In this document: piece after piece, positions 54,498 through 64,000 of the stretch
Position numbering within the stretch: position 1 is the first letter of the stretch
Layout: each line of letters begins with the position of its first letter
NCBI GenBank assembly: GCA_918026815.1
Contig: CAKJVC010000150.1
Coordinates: 1,178,001 to 1,242,000 of the forward strand
DNA length: 64,000 nucleotides
Reading direction: 5' to 3'
Source of the DNA: Chalara sp. BL73
Taxonomy: Eukaryota; Ascomycota; Leotiomycetes; Helotiales
Program-made: the position numbers and the translations under genes
The notes under the pieces: generated by a model
The model's input: the letters and a program-made list of their open reading frames with translations, nothing else
Told to the model about the DNA's origin: nothing
Databases searched by the model: none

Positions 54498-57400
54498 TCA
54501 AACTATCTTGATGGTATACATCCCCAACCCACCCTCCCAATCCCAATCCCTCTCTCCGGCATTCCAACCCCCCCTCGTCCTCCAATCCGTCTTCTCATAT
54601 TCATTCCTACCCATACAAAAATAGCCTACCCGCGCGAATTCATCAAGGCCGGTTGTGGAGTCTCTGCCTTTACGGACTAGGACGAGACCACGAGGTGTCC
54701 TGGTCCAGGTGACCTCCAAGAAGAAGAATTCCGCCGTCTGCGTACTCGAACTCGCTCCATTTCTAGGCGGGAGAAGAGGAGGCATTGGCGCCCCTTTCCT
54801 CGGGGCAGGTTTCGGGTTCTGTGGTTCTGTCTCAGGAAGGATATCCCGATCCCTCAACATCCTCCGCAGAACCTTCTCTTTTTCTCCAATCCCGAGCTGC
54901 GAATTGAACCCTGCCATCTCCTCCCCCTTCTGTGCTTCTAGCAATGGTCCCAGCGTTTCTCTTCCAAGGGGGCTGGCGTCAGGGATTATATAATCCCAGA
55001 AGATGTGTGGTCGGGTGTTTTGAGGCACGAGGACGTAGAAGGAGAGGATTTCGTCGCGGGAGAGGGGTTGTAGGGGGCCTGTAAGAGTTATTGAACCGGA
55101 GGTGACGGCGGAGAAAGGTGTTAGTGCGTGGAGGGGCGTTGTTTGAGCGGAGTGGATTTGAAGCAGGCTCGCGTGCGGACCGTCCCATTCGTGTGAGGCG
55201 AAGATTATTCCTGTGTCCACGGAAGCGAATGACCAAGTTGGAGCGATATATTCCTCATTCTTCGGAAGAGAACAAGAATTCTTCACACCCAACTGACTCT
55301 GATTTATCCGCCCATTCGGCCTCTTCTGGAAATGCTCCGCAGAAACAGATTTTGTGTATTTCGTAGCCAGGTCTAAGATCTGCTCCATGGTCAGATGCTG
55401 AAGGTGTTCGCGTCCGCGCCTACGCTCCTGCTCTTGCTCGTCCACAGTCGTGTTCTTGAATGTGTTCATTGGTCCCTCGGTTGGTTTGTCTGGCGTGCAA
55501 TGCCAGAGGAGAGACCAGGGCAAGCTGCTTTTCCATAGACCAGCTAGGTACTGATCCCTATACATGCGGCCGTACTCGGATGCTATGGCGGATAAGGCTG
55601 GCAGGCGGTCAGAATTGAATGTTATTTCGCGCCTGCTGTAATGCGCTGCTATTACCATCCAGTTCTCTAACCAGGAGGGGAAGGTTGTGTCGTGTGCTGG
55701 GATCTTCAACCGTTCGTTAAAAAGCGCGGTCATGGCTTTGAAGGGTTCTAGGAAGAATTTCTCGCGTTCTTGATACTGCGGCATTTGGACTCTCTTGGCT
55801 AGGTCGGTTTTTCCTGGTTTTACTGTTTGCTCTTCCACATCTTGCGTTTTCATAGAGCTTAAACAGCGCCATTGGACGGGTCCGGAGCCGAAGATGAGAA
55901 GTCTTGGTGCTAGCCATGCTTCTTGGAAAGTCCAGGCGCGGGATTCGATTATTTCGTCTTCGAAGTCTTTGATTTGGAAACCGCGCGTGTCGTCCGTGGA
56001 CAGGAAGATCTCGCTTGCTCGTTCGCCGTCTGGTTGGAGAACGTCCCAGATGAGGGGGAGGCAGAAAAGGGCTGTTATCCTCGCCTCGATCTCCGGTCTG
56101 TCGTGAAGGAAGCCCTGGTGGCAGGTTTCCGCTATGGCGGCTGAGATTGTAATTATTGCGTTCTTGTAGATGTGTGGCATCTGTGCTAGTTCTTTGGCTT
56201 TATCGTCGGGGGAATCTTGGATTATGCAGAGGGCGTCGATCCAGAGGTATTGTAGGCCCAGTTGGCGGGTTACTAGGATTGCGTGTCGCAATGTCAGTGG
56301 TAGTTCTTGTACTGCGATGCCCACCTTGAGTTTGGCCATTGTCGCGTTGGTTAGGAGGACTTCTTGGGGTTTGGGACCCCAGCAGTAACTTAAGGCGGCA
56401 TAGACTGCTTTTGTTGAAGCTGCGAAGCCTCCTGTCTCGATGATTTTTATGGTTTCAACGATTGGGGTGTTGGTGCTCCGACCGATGTCAAGGACTCTGG
56501 TCGGGAGTGCCTTGAACTCCATCCTTGGGCAGCCTTCGTGCTCTATAAGACACTCGTTTGACCAGTTCCTGATCTCGTTGAAAACCTTGTCTGAGAGGAT
56601 TTCTGGATCTGCCATCCTTTGCTGGACATACTGCTCTGTTGGACCACCTAAATTATGAGATCAGCTTAATTACAAGAAGTCGTCTACAACTTCAAAGACG
56701 GAACCACTCCTTCACAAGACATCCTTCTCATGAAACTGGCAAAACCAAAAGAAAAAGTAGAATTTGACAAACCATTCGTGCAAAACGCCATATGAAACGT
56801 ATACTCCCTCGTCTGCTCCCAACCTTTGCACTTCGCGTAGCGGCTTGGGTCTGCAGCGAGGTACTCTGCACGATGAGCTGGATCCTTCCACAGATCGCGT
56901 TTTTGGCTGATCCGAAGACCTAGACGTTTGAGGTATTTGCTCTCGCGTTCTTCGGGTTCGATGAACATTGAGAAAGTGGCTTCGTTGATGTATGTCTGTC
57001 TAAGATTAGCATTGAAGAAGGAAGGGAATGAATTGGGTTGGAAGTATTAGCAAGGCACAAACTAAAAAAAAAAAAAAATTAATAAAAAAATTCTGGTCGC
57101 AATTTGGGGACATCTACAACCAAGTATGAGAATCTCATCCTCCGAGATCAAGCAAGGCTACTTTAGCCTCCCATTCTATTCTCCCTTCTTTCTTTTCGCT
57201 CTCCCTCCCACAAACCCAAAGAAACACCTTCAACATCCCCATCCCCAACCTCACCAACTCCCCCCAAAACAAAAACTAAAGAAATAAACCTACAGCACTC
57301 CCCTCGATCTTAATAATATGCGCCGTAGTGCTCGCGCACAAAGGACATGCGCCGTGCTCCAACCCCGTCGCCTCATCCTTCAGTTTAATGCTGAAAGTGA

Positions 57401-57539
57401 CCAGCTCGCGCCACGTGCAAAGGGCTATACTCTCGCCGGCGCGCATGCGCTGGATATTACGCTCCGTGATGGACCAGCAGATGGGACATTCCGCGAAGCA
57501 ATTGTTGCTGGCGCCTTCGGTTATTGGGTGGAGTGGCAT
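54498..57539 (-). CDS. HET-domain protein, 872 aa, three exons
   Basis: A second intact HET-family gene, predicted to act in non-self recognition or cell death. Exons 57539-57294, 56995-56773 and 56647-54498 join in frame. The N-terminus has two CPxC pairs (CPICW and CPLCA), a layout common in the HET subgroup with a Cys-rich leader. The HET core follows: YAALSYCWG at about residues 238-247, LPLTLRHAI, YLWIDALCIIQDS, MPHIYKNAIITISAA and SRAWTFQEAWLAPRLLIFG. The C-terminal part (YIAPTWSFASVD) is typical of this subgroup. A TATATATTATA box lies about 130 bp upstream. Target of recognition is unknown. Confidence 0.9.
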
Positions 57540-57895
57540 ATTGAGAGGCTTGCTGGGCCTCCTTTGTGGGTTGATTTGATTTGAACAGAAGGGAAAGAGA
57601 GTTTATGAACCGCCGAAAGAAGAAACAGATGAGGAATAGGATTCACTTCTATGAAGGAGAATAAAAAGTGTATATATTATAGGGAAAGAGGGGCAGGTTC
57701 AGCTTGAATTCGGGAGTATGAAGTTCTAGACTTGTCGATTTGCGCCTCAATTGCACGGTCCCTGTTTTCAGGGGTCCGCTAGCCAGTTTTAGGCTAACCG
57801 CGCACCCTCTGTGCTCTGCACCACGCACCGTTCATGTGAGGCACCGCACACCCATTGGCCGCCTACGCGACAGTCACTTTTTGTCGCTTCGTTTT
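57540..57895. other. promoter region of the second HET gene
   Basis: Holds a TATA-like box and, at 57891-57895, the left target duplication GTTTT of LTR copy C. Confidence 0.5.
57671..57681 (-). promoter_or_regulatory. TATA-like box of the second HET gene
   Basis: TATATATTATA on the plus strand, TATAATATATA on the gene strand, about 132 bp before the ATG. Confidence 0.5.
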
Positions 57896-58089
57896 TGTAG
57901 GAAGTAGGGGTTTACGGATCCACATACGACCCACCAGGTCACGTGGTCCGCACAACCCCCATTTTGTAGAATCTAGAGTAGAACCTAATACAACAACAAT
58001 CATTACCATATCCATCAAGAGCAAGAGCGTGGCCTACAAAGTAGAGCTACGCCTTTTGCCCCGTGGAAGGTAAGCCCGTGATACCAACA
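57896..58089 (-). mobile_element. solo LTR, Copia-like family, copy C
   Basis: A 194-bp copy almost identical to copy A, with the same TG...CA ends and a perfect 5-bp target-site duplication GTTTT (57891-57895 and 58090-58094). The near identity to copy A suggests recent insertion of both. It interrupts the downstream part of the unknown frame at 58095-58436. Confidence 0.88.
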
Positions 58090-58563
58090 GTTTTCTTGAA
58101 CTCGACTTCGAATCCCGTTTTCTGATAGTCACCAAAAAGCTGAAAAAAAGGCATACACGCAATCTTAAAGATGTATTTAAAAAGTGCCCTTGTCCTCCGC
58201 TCACTCCATACCGACTTTTCTGCACTCATCATCCACTCCCTTATCTTTTCACCCTCCACCTTTCTCCACCTTACCACCTCTTCTGTCGCTATTATCCTTC
58301 CACCCTCCTTGACCCGTCTGGCAGCTGTCTCGACGTCTCGATCCTTCCCGAGGCTCCATACTATTATGTACCAGCCTTGATACGATGTAAATTGCTTTTT
58401 TATTAACAACCGAATTTGCCCGTTTACCGATAACAAATCCGACGGTCACGAATCCAAATCCTGGCGCTATTGAAGCTAATAGGGAGGTTCTATTGCGAGG
58501 ATTATAAACTAAGGAGAGGAGGTAAGCGAGAGGATCATCGACCAAGTCAAGCATGCGGAACAC
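58090..58563 (-). pseudogene. unknown gene remnant cut by LTR copy C
   Basis: A minus-strand frame from 58436 runs 114 codons (RRVKEGGRIIATEEVVRW, then EWMMSAEKSVWSERRTRALF) straight into the LTR. A second frame upstream (58563 downwards) has LLSLVYNPRNRTSLLASIAP and GFVIGKRANS, similar to the remnant at 49768-50045. I do not recognise the family; intron structure is not resolved. Confidence 0.4.
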
Positions 58564-58769
58564 TGGTCATGAATAGAAAAGCATATCTGAGTGATCACGT
58601 GGTAACCGTGACATCGTGGAACTTTCTGTAATATCGGTTATACAATGTTTTGCAAAGCACATTGTAAGTCCGAGCAACGCGACTTAACTTTAAATGTAGG
58701 TTTTTTGAAGCGTATTTACTGCTAAAATAAAACCGGATTCATTTTAAGTACGAACTGTTTTATTACATA

Positions 58770-58944
58770 TGTCACGATACCCGCTGTGCATCTATAGATA
58801 CAGAAGGCAATGGTAGTATAATACAAGAGAATCTAAAGCATGAGAAGGAGAGGAACTTGAGGATAGCAGGTTATATATACACGCGAGGAGCTCTGGGAGC
58901 TCGGCTACAATAGGTCATGTGTGCTCCTGAGGAGGGACATGACA
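58770..58944 (+). mobile_element. candidate solo LTR, 175 bp
   Basis: Begins TGTCACGATACCC and ends GGGACATGACA, giving TGTCA/TGACA inverted ends. Flanking 5-mers are ACATA and ATATA, a one-transition mismatch. An internal TATATATA stretch near 58873 could be the promoter. It differs from the Copia-like family and has no second copy here. Confidence 0.4.
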
Positions 58945-59227
58945 ATATATGAAAAAATGTAGTTTAAGGTAGTTTGTACAATGCCAAGAAAAAAATTAGG
59001 AATTCGCTTGTACTGGAAGCTCGCTTATGGGCTATGTTAAACATAATTCAAAACTTGTAAAACCTGGACTTAGTGTTAATTGCTTGAGCGCAGTTTGCTA
59101 CATAGAATTTGATTTTGCCCTCACCAAATTCCTTGAATTTATAACTCCAATCAATACTCTAAGTTGAAGCGCCTAAAAAGGCTCCTTTTCCAAATTCCAA
59201 AGCTTTCTAGTAACCCTAGTATAGCGT

Positions 59228-61377
59228 TTAAACCGGACTCTTACAAGTGAAACTTGTAGCAACCCCTGTTTTGAACGCAAGCTGGAGCTGATGTATTGCA
59301 GCATAACAACCCAATACACACAAGGCTACGCCTGCTATTAAATAAAAAATATTCAGTGTAATAAAGAACGGTCGCTTCATAAATCCTCGGTAGTATCTTT
59401 GCAAACCGGTGTCTGCGTAAACGAGCGTCTGTGGGGATGGATTAGAAGCCCCCGTCCCCGATAAGGCTCCTTTTTGAATCCAAAAACCGACAGCCGCTAA
59501 TGCCGGAAGAATATAAGTAAATCCTCCAGAAAACACAGCAGCGATAAGTCCAGATATGAAGGCAAGTTGCGGAATTGCAGCGGCAACGATAAAGCCAGTG
59601 AACCAGTAGATAGGCGTCAATATAACCCACCAGATCTTTCCTGTTCTTGATGCTAAGGATGGGAACTTCAACGCTCCCTCGAAAAGCTCGATATATGTTA
59701 TCTTGATGGCAATGTTTCCTCATCATCTTTAGCGATAGTCAAACTTGAAGAGTGATGTTAGAAGAACTGACCGTATAGTCCACATGTTATTAGACTAGTA
59801 ATGAGGTTGATGGCATTCAGGGCCGTCTGCCAATATCGATTTGAAATACCTTGCACAGCAGGAGTGTATGTAAATTGTCCATGCCAGTGATAAACGTACA
59901 TACCAAAAACGACGTAAATTGCATAGATGAACGCTTGTGCAAGAACTAAGCTTTTCCAAAAGTCTAGTGGATGTCTCATTTCTGCTAGGAAGAAGACAGA
60001 AAATGAAATTCCGCCATAGCAGAGCATCACTTGATTAAGGCCATTTAAGGTAGCAATAACTAGGCGCCGTTTATCAGGTCTGCTGTTGCTTTCGGCATTT
60101 CATGTCATATGGGGAACCACTTACTATATCTTTTGTCAGCAGTGTAATTTTTATGTTGCTGTACTAACAATAGATATCATCAAAGACAACCAACACAAGC
60201 AGCCAGTACAACGATGAAGTTGAGAGACTTACCAACCAGTGCCGCCAGTGGCAAAGCCGCTAGGAGGTGTTCCTGCGAATGTCCTTATGGGAGCTGGCCC
60301 CCATTGTGGCCCAAATGTGGCTGTGGTTGCATCGAAATTTGGTGAATATCGAGCCACAAGACCCATGCTGCATACATAGAAAAGAAAGTGTGAGTAGTTC
60401 TCACTTTACTCTCAGTGTTGGGGGCGCCTACAGAGTCAATACAATTAGAAGATTAAGCCATAAGGCAAGGTTTGCCAGCCAGCCTAATCTTTGGAACGTT
60501 CGAATTTGGCCAACTACACATCCTGCAAGAACGAATACTAGTAGGCATAGAATAAAGCATAAACCCTTCGACGTCCCGTCTATGCCATAAGACATTTGAG
60601 AAATGGCTTGCCCATTCATGAGTATCACCATACCCGTTACCATAATCAGTTGAATGACTTGAGCAATATTAACGAGGTGCTTCATGCCGGGACCAAATAG
60701 TCGCATAAAAATGTCTGCGAAGTTTCTGATGGGAAAGGGGTCGGAATCTAGCTCAAGGAAGACTCTCCACAGTATCCAGCCTGAATACGTTGAAAGCAAT
60801 CCAAAGATTGTATAGAGCGCGAAGCCTGGGCCATAGCCCGTTTGAGCAAAAGACCAGCTGCATAGAGTTAATGATCCCGTCAATATCTGGAAGGGATATC
60901 GGTTGAAGCCAAGACTTACGGCGCTGATGATGGACCGAGTATATCAGTCACTATGAGATAGGCAACGCTTCCCCAACTGGCAATCCTCGTAAGGCGGTTT
61001 GCGGTGTTCCATTCTGAATCAATGGTGGTTGTCCCGGGTGCGAAAAGTCCACTCTCTCCTTCTGAAGCTTCCGTACGCATCTTTTGAGTGACAACGACGT
61101 CTCGTTGAGTAATTGGACCTGGCCTACCAATCGAACCACTTGAAAACCAACTTGGTAAGAGCCATCTCACGCTAATTGGTCCTCTTTGCTGTTTAAACTC
61201 TTTCTTAGATAGACGCTCGCTCGCGCGCGTGACAGAGGCGTGGTAGAGGCATTTCTCAAAAGATTCCGTTGGCACACTTGACGTATGATGGTTTAAAGAA
61301 TGGACAGATTCATGGGTATTAGCTCGAGAGTGATTTTTGGTTAACGCACGCCCATTCGTAAGTGACGCCGCTGCCAT
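59228..61377 (-). CDS. amino-acid transporter, Aa_trans family (N-amino-acid/mtr-like)
   Basis: A multi-pass permease expected to import neutral or aromatic amino acids across the plasma membrane or vacuole. The start ATG at 61377 opens a long hydrophilic N-terminus (about 140 residues), then transmembrane segments begin with the helix pair ASWGSVAYLIVTDILGPSSA and YGPGFALYTIFGLLSTYSGW split by an intron. Segments such as IRNFADIFMRLFGPGMKHLV, QVMLCYGGISFSVFFLAEMR and ILTPIYWFTGFIVAAAIPQL fit the fungal Mtr-like branch. At least four introns are seen; the small exon(s) between 60050 and 60230 are unresolved. About ten to eleven helices are predicted. The exact substrate is unknown. Confidence 0.82.
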
Positions 61378-62023
61378 CTTGGCAGTGCCAGCTTTTCAGA
61401 ATATAAGGTGGTGAAGTGGGCGAGCTATGAAGAAACAATCAATAAGTAGAGGTCAATCTCCACATTGTTCTAGTATCGCATTGTCTGTAGCCCTATATGT
61501 CCAATGGTCTATTTCTATGCTTTGTGCATAATTATTAAGATAGGTACTGTATCCCCCGGTCCACGATAAAGCTCAGGCAGAGAATAAGCATTAACGCAGG
61601 ACGTGTACACCCGATAACTGAGAGAAAGAAAAACCAGGGAAGATGATTGGCACAATCGGGTACAAATGCATCGCCTGCATATACCTTACCTTTCACGACC
61701 CCAGTCTGGTAAAACCTTGCATATTATCCAATAAGCGCTTGCCACGCTCCCGGAAGAATGCAAAGTTAAGTACAGCAGCTCAGGCATCCCTCATCAATTC
61801 CCGGTGGCAGAGTAAGCACTCAGGCGTATCAATTAAGATTCTGCTATCCTATAGAGAAGTTATAATTTTGAGTGTGTTACAGCTGACAGTTGCAGGTTCT
61901 GTGCACATTCACCCATGTTGCGTGATTTAATTACATTTGAGATTGGCAAATCGGTGGTCTGCTTGGCGCGGAGCCTGAATAGGCTGAATTTGGTAACGAA
62001 TTTCATCAACAGCTATACTTGTC
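61378..62023. other. intergenic; possible lost 5' end of the SDR relic
   Basis: No TGxxxGxG motif or other part of the SDR N-terminus is readable here. No other gene supported. Confidence 0.45.
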
Positions 62024-62705
62024 GTGGCATATGACTTGCTGGATATCGATGGAATTGAAGCAATGATAGCAAGAACTCAGCAGTGTCTTAACAGGTCCAT
62101 TGATGTTCTAATCGATAACGTAGGCATCCCTAGAATCGAGACATTAGACTGCACGATGGATATGACCATATGGCAAAGGTGATCTCGGTTTATCTCACCG
62201 CATCAGTCGCATTATTCTCGGCTCTTTTACCATCGATACCTGCATGTCACTGTGGCACTATAATGAGCATGGGGAGTAGGAGCACTGCAATGGACCTTCC
62301 GCGCTCGAGTGCGTACTCACCGCCTAAGACTGCATTGCTTCGGTTCCATCAGAACATTGACCTCGAATTGGGAGTAAGGGGAGTAAACAGCTTGTATATC
62401 CAGCCCGGCAACGTCGAGACAAGCAGTCTAAACCAACCTGAAATAGCTGAGCAGGCTAGTATATCCTGCACTGAAGGCATACAGAGAACGTTGCGTAGCA
62501 TGCATGATTGCCCAAAAAAAAACAACCAGAAGTAGTAGCAGATACTTGTGTCCGCCTTATCACGGAAAAGAGTGCAGTACTTCCCAGTGGTCGCTACATA
62601 GACTTAGATAGAGGCGTTGAGGAAATTATTCACGACATTGAGATGGAAGAGGTGACTGAATCTTCAAAAAAGACGTTGTATAGATTACACATAAAGACTA
62701 CGTAA
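62024..62705 (+). pseudogene. frameshifted short-chain dehydrogenase relic
   Basis: Three frames in order reconstruct the C-terminal two-thirds of an SDR: frame 1 (from 62024) DLLDIDGIEAMIARTQQCLN and SIDVLIDNVGIPRIE; frame 2 (from 62170) VISVYLTASVALFSALLPSI, then GTIMSMGSRS and SAYSPPKTALLRFH with the catalytic Ser/Tyr/Lys, and VNSLYIQPGNVET; frame 3 (62508-62705) VVADTCVRLITEKSAV and GRYIDLDRG. The first break, near 62176, looks like loss of one G (CAAAGGTGATC); the second is at an A-run at 62513-62522. The glycine motif of the N-terminus is missing. Confidence 0.8.
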
Positions 62706-64000
62706 TTGATAATATCGCCATAGCTTCAGTTTCAACGAGATCAAGCCTCAAAACATAGTTAAGCAGTAATTCCAATGGCCAAGCAACGTCTAATTCTATG
62801 AGAACACTGGTGCCCTAACTTCGATACTTTCTCGAGCGGGGGTGATAGCCGCACATTTGACTGTTTGAAAGATGAATGTGGGCAGCCTTTACGCATTTGA
62901 GGCTCAGCTGTGTTTGAGCGCTTGGCTTCTGAAATATTACTTACATCTAGCTGGTGCACTCTCGTTCGAGTCGAATATCTTGGAGAGAAGCACTTCATCC
63001 TTTGTTTGTTGATTCAAATAATACTACCGATATTTCGAACATTGCAAAGGATATAGACTCTCTCCAACATAATATTTTCGTACATGATCGACTGCGACAA
63101 GCCTATCGGCAGGAACAGCGCTTCCATCACAAATTGCTAGCGCATCGTCCTCAATTGTGTTTTTAAGCGGACGCCAAACACTGACTGAATTAGCACAGAG
63201 CCCAAATGGCGAAAGTGAGTATGCTATAGTTGAACTTGATGATGCGGAGCCTCTGCTTGAGGAGTTCGTCAGCCCAAGCTCCCATGTGATGCTTCACGCG
63301 CTTTGCTGCACTCGACTGGCTTTGATCTAGAAGCTGGTTCAACCAAGTTTATCGAAATATCTATGATTTTACTTACCCATATGGACTGCGTTAACTGGCC
63401 TGAGAAATAACGTTGGGTCATCGAGATTGATGGTAACGCCAGGGCGAGCGCTCCATTTTGCAATGAATATGAACTTGTATCAGCCCCGCGGTGGCCGATT
63501 TGAAACTCCACTAGATGACGGGTGATAAGTGGGCAGCAAATTTCCCTACTAAATCTGGATGTAGAGTAAGTTGAGTTAAATAATACAGTAGACAGGTTCT
63601 AACCTTGATTCGTCTTAGTATTCAAGATATGCCAAATTTATGTCGCCGAAGTATGTTGAGAAAAAGTCTTCAAATATTGCATCAGGAGACAACATGCTCA
63701 CGATACGAAATACAGCCATCGCAACTGGAGGAGCTGTGCTCAGTGGCAGGTTGAACGCCATGTGCATTGGTCTCTCGTAAGGAAAGGCGGCATAGTCTTT
63801 GGAAAAATAAGTCAATGACTAATTGTGGTCCATTCTACGAACGCTTCAGGTCTGTTAGCGTTTCTCCTAATATCGGCTGAGATTCAGAAAGATATCCCGT
63901 GAGCCCAACAAGAAGCAACGGTAGCACATTCACTTTTCCCGGGATAGATCTGCTCAAGTTGACCGACAAGTGAGACTATTCCTGAGAAATATGACGCAAG
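62706..64000. other. unassigned right end, possible gene remnants
   Basis: Several short frames look partly coding (63160-63310 plus: SGRQTLTELAQSPNGESEYA; 63615-63815 minus: YERPMHMAFNLPLST) but carry no domain I recognise and are interrupted. A gene continuing past 64000 is possible. Confidence 0.35.

Noticed and set aside
1..64000. A secondary-metabolite cluster (SDRs, alcohol dehydrogenase, ABC pump, Zn2Cys6 factor, methyltransferase)
   Set aside because: No polyketide synthase, peptide synthetase, terpene cyclase or P450 is present, the genes are spread over 60 kb, and the methyltransferase is a fragment.
1..64000. CRISPR arrays, bacterial operons or riboswitches
   Set aside because: The DNA is eukaryotic with spliced genes, and no regularly spaced repeats with unique spacers occur.

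Overview
The window looks like nuclear DNA of a filamentous ascomycete (Pezizomycotina; Leotiomycetes is my guess only). The basis is short GT-AG introns with CTAAC-like branch points, two HET-domain genes, a Zn2Cys6 regulator, a killer-toxin-type GH18 chitinase beside a multi-LysM gene, Hsp30-type small heat-shock protein, an arrestin-type adaptor with PPxY motifs, and many decayed transposon and gene remnants. Spliced models below were assembled by hand from splice signals and frame continuity.

Left part (1-18 kb): a small bZIP factor, a short-chain dehydrogenase (SDR) whose stop codon touches a solo LTR, a five-exon zinc alcohol dehydrogenase of the butanediol dehydrogenase type, a methyltransferase relic, a decayed pogo/Fot1-type transposase, a second SDR, an alpha-arrestin, a Zn2Cys6 regulator, and a large HET gene followed by a second solo LTR of the same family.

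Middle (18-37 kb): a full ABCB-type multidrug transporter, a mariner tail and an alpha/beta-hydrolase relic, an unknown multi-pass membrane protein divergent from an 898-aa helical/acidic-repeat protein, a candidate Gypsy-type solo LTR, an Hsp20 gene with visible heat-shock elements, and a HET relic fused by deletion to a TPR repeat.

Right part (37-64 kb): the most striking locus, an 8-exon 1805-aa chitin-binding GH18 chitinase divergent from an 11-exon, up to seven-LysM secreted protein. After it come an orphan 237-aa gene, a DUF4238-like gene, a second HET gene, a third copy of the solo LTR, an amino-acid transporter, and a frameshifted SDR relic.

The genes do not form one pathway. The window reads as an accessory, transposon-scarred region rich in allorecognition-type (HET, NLR-like relics), secreted chitin-active and detoxification/transport genes. 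No polyketide or peptide synthase, rRNA, tRNA or CRISPR array was found.
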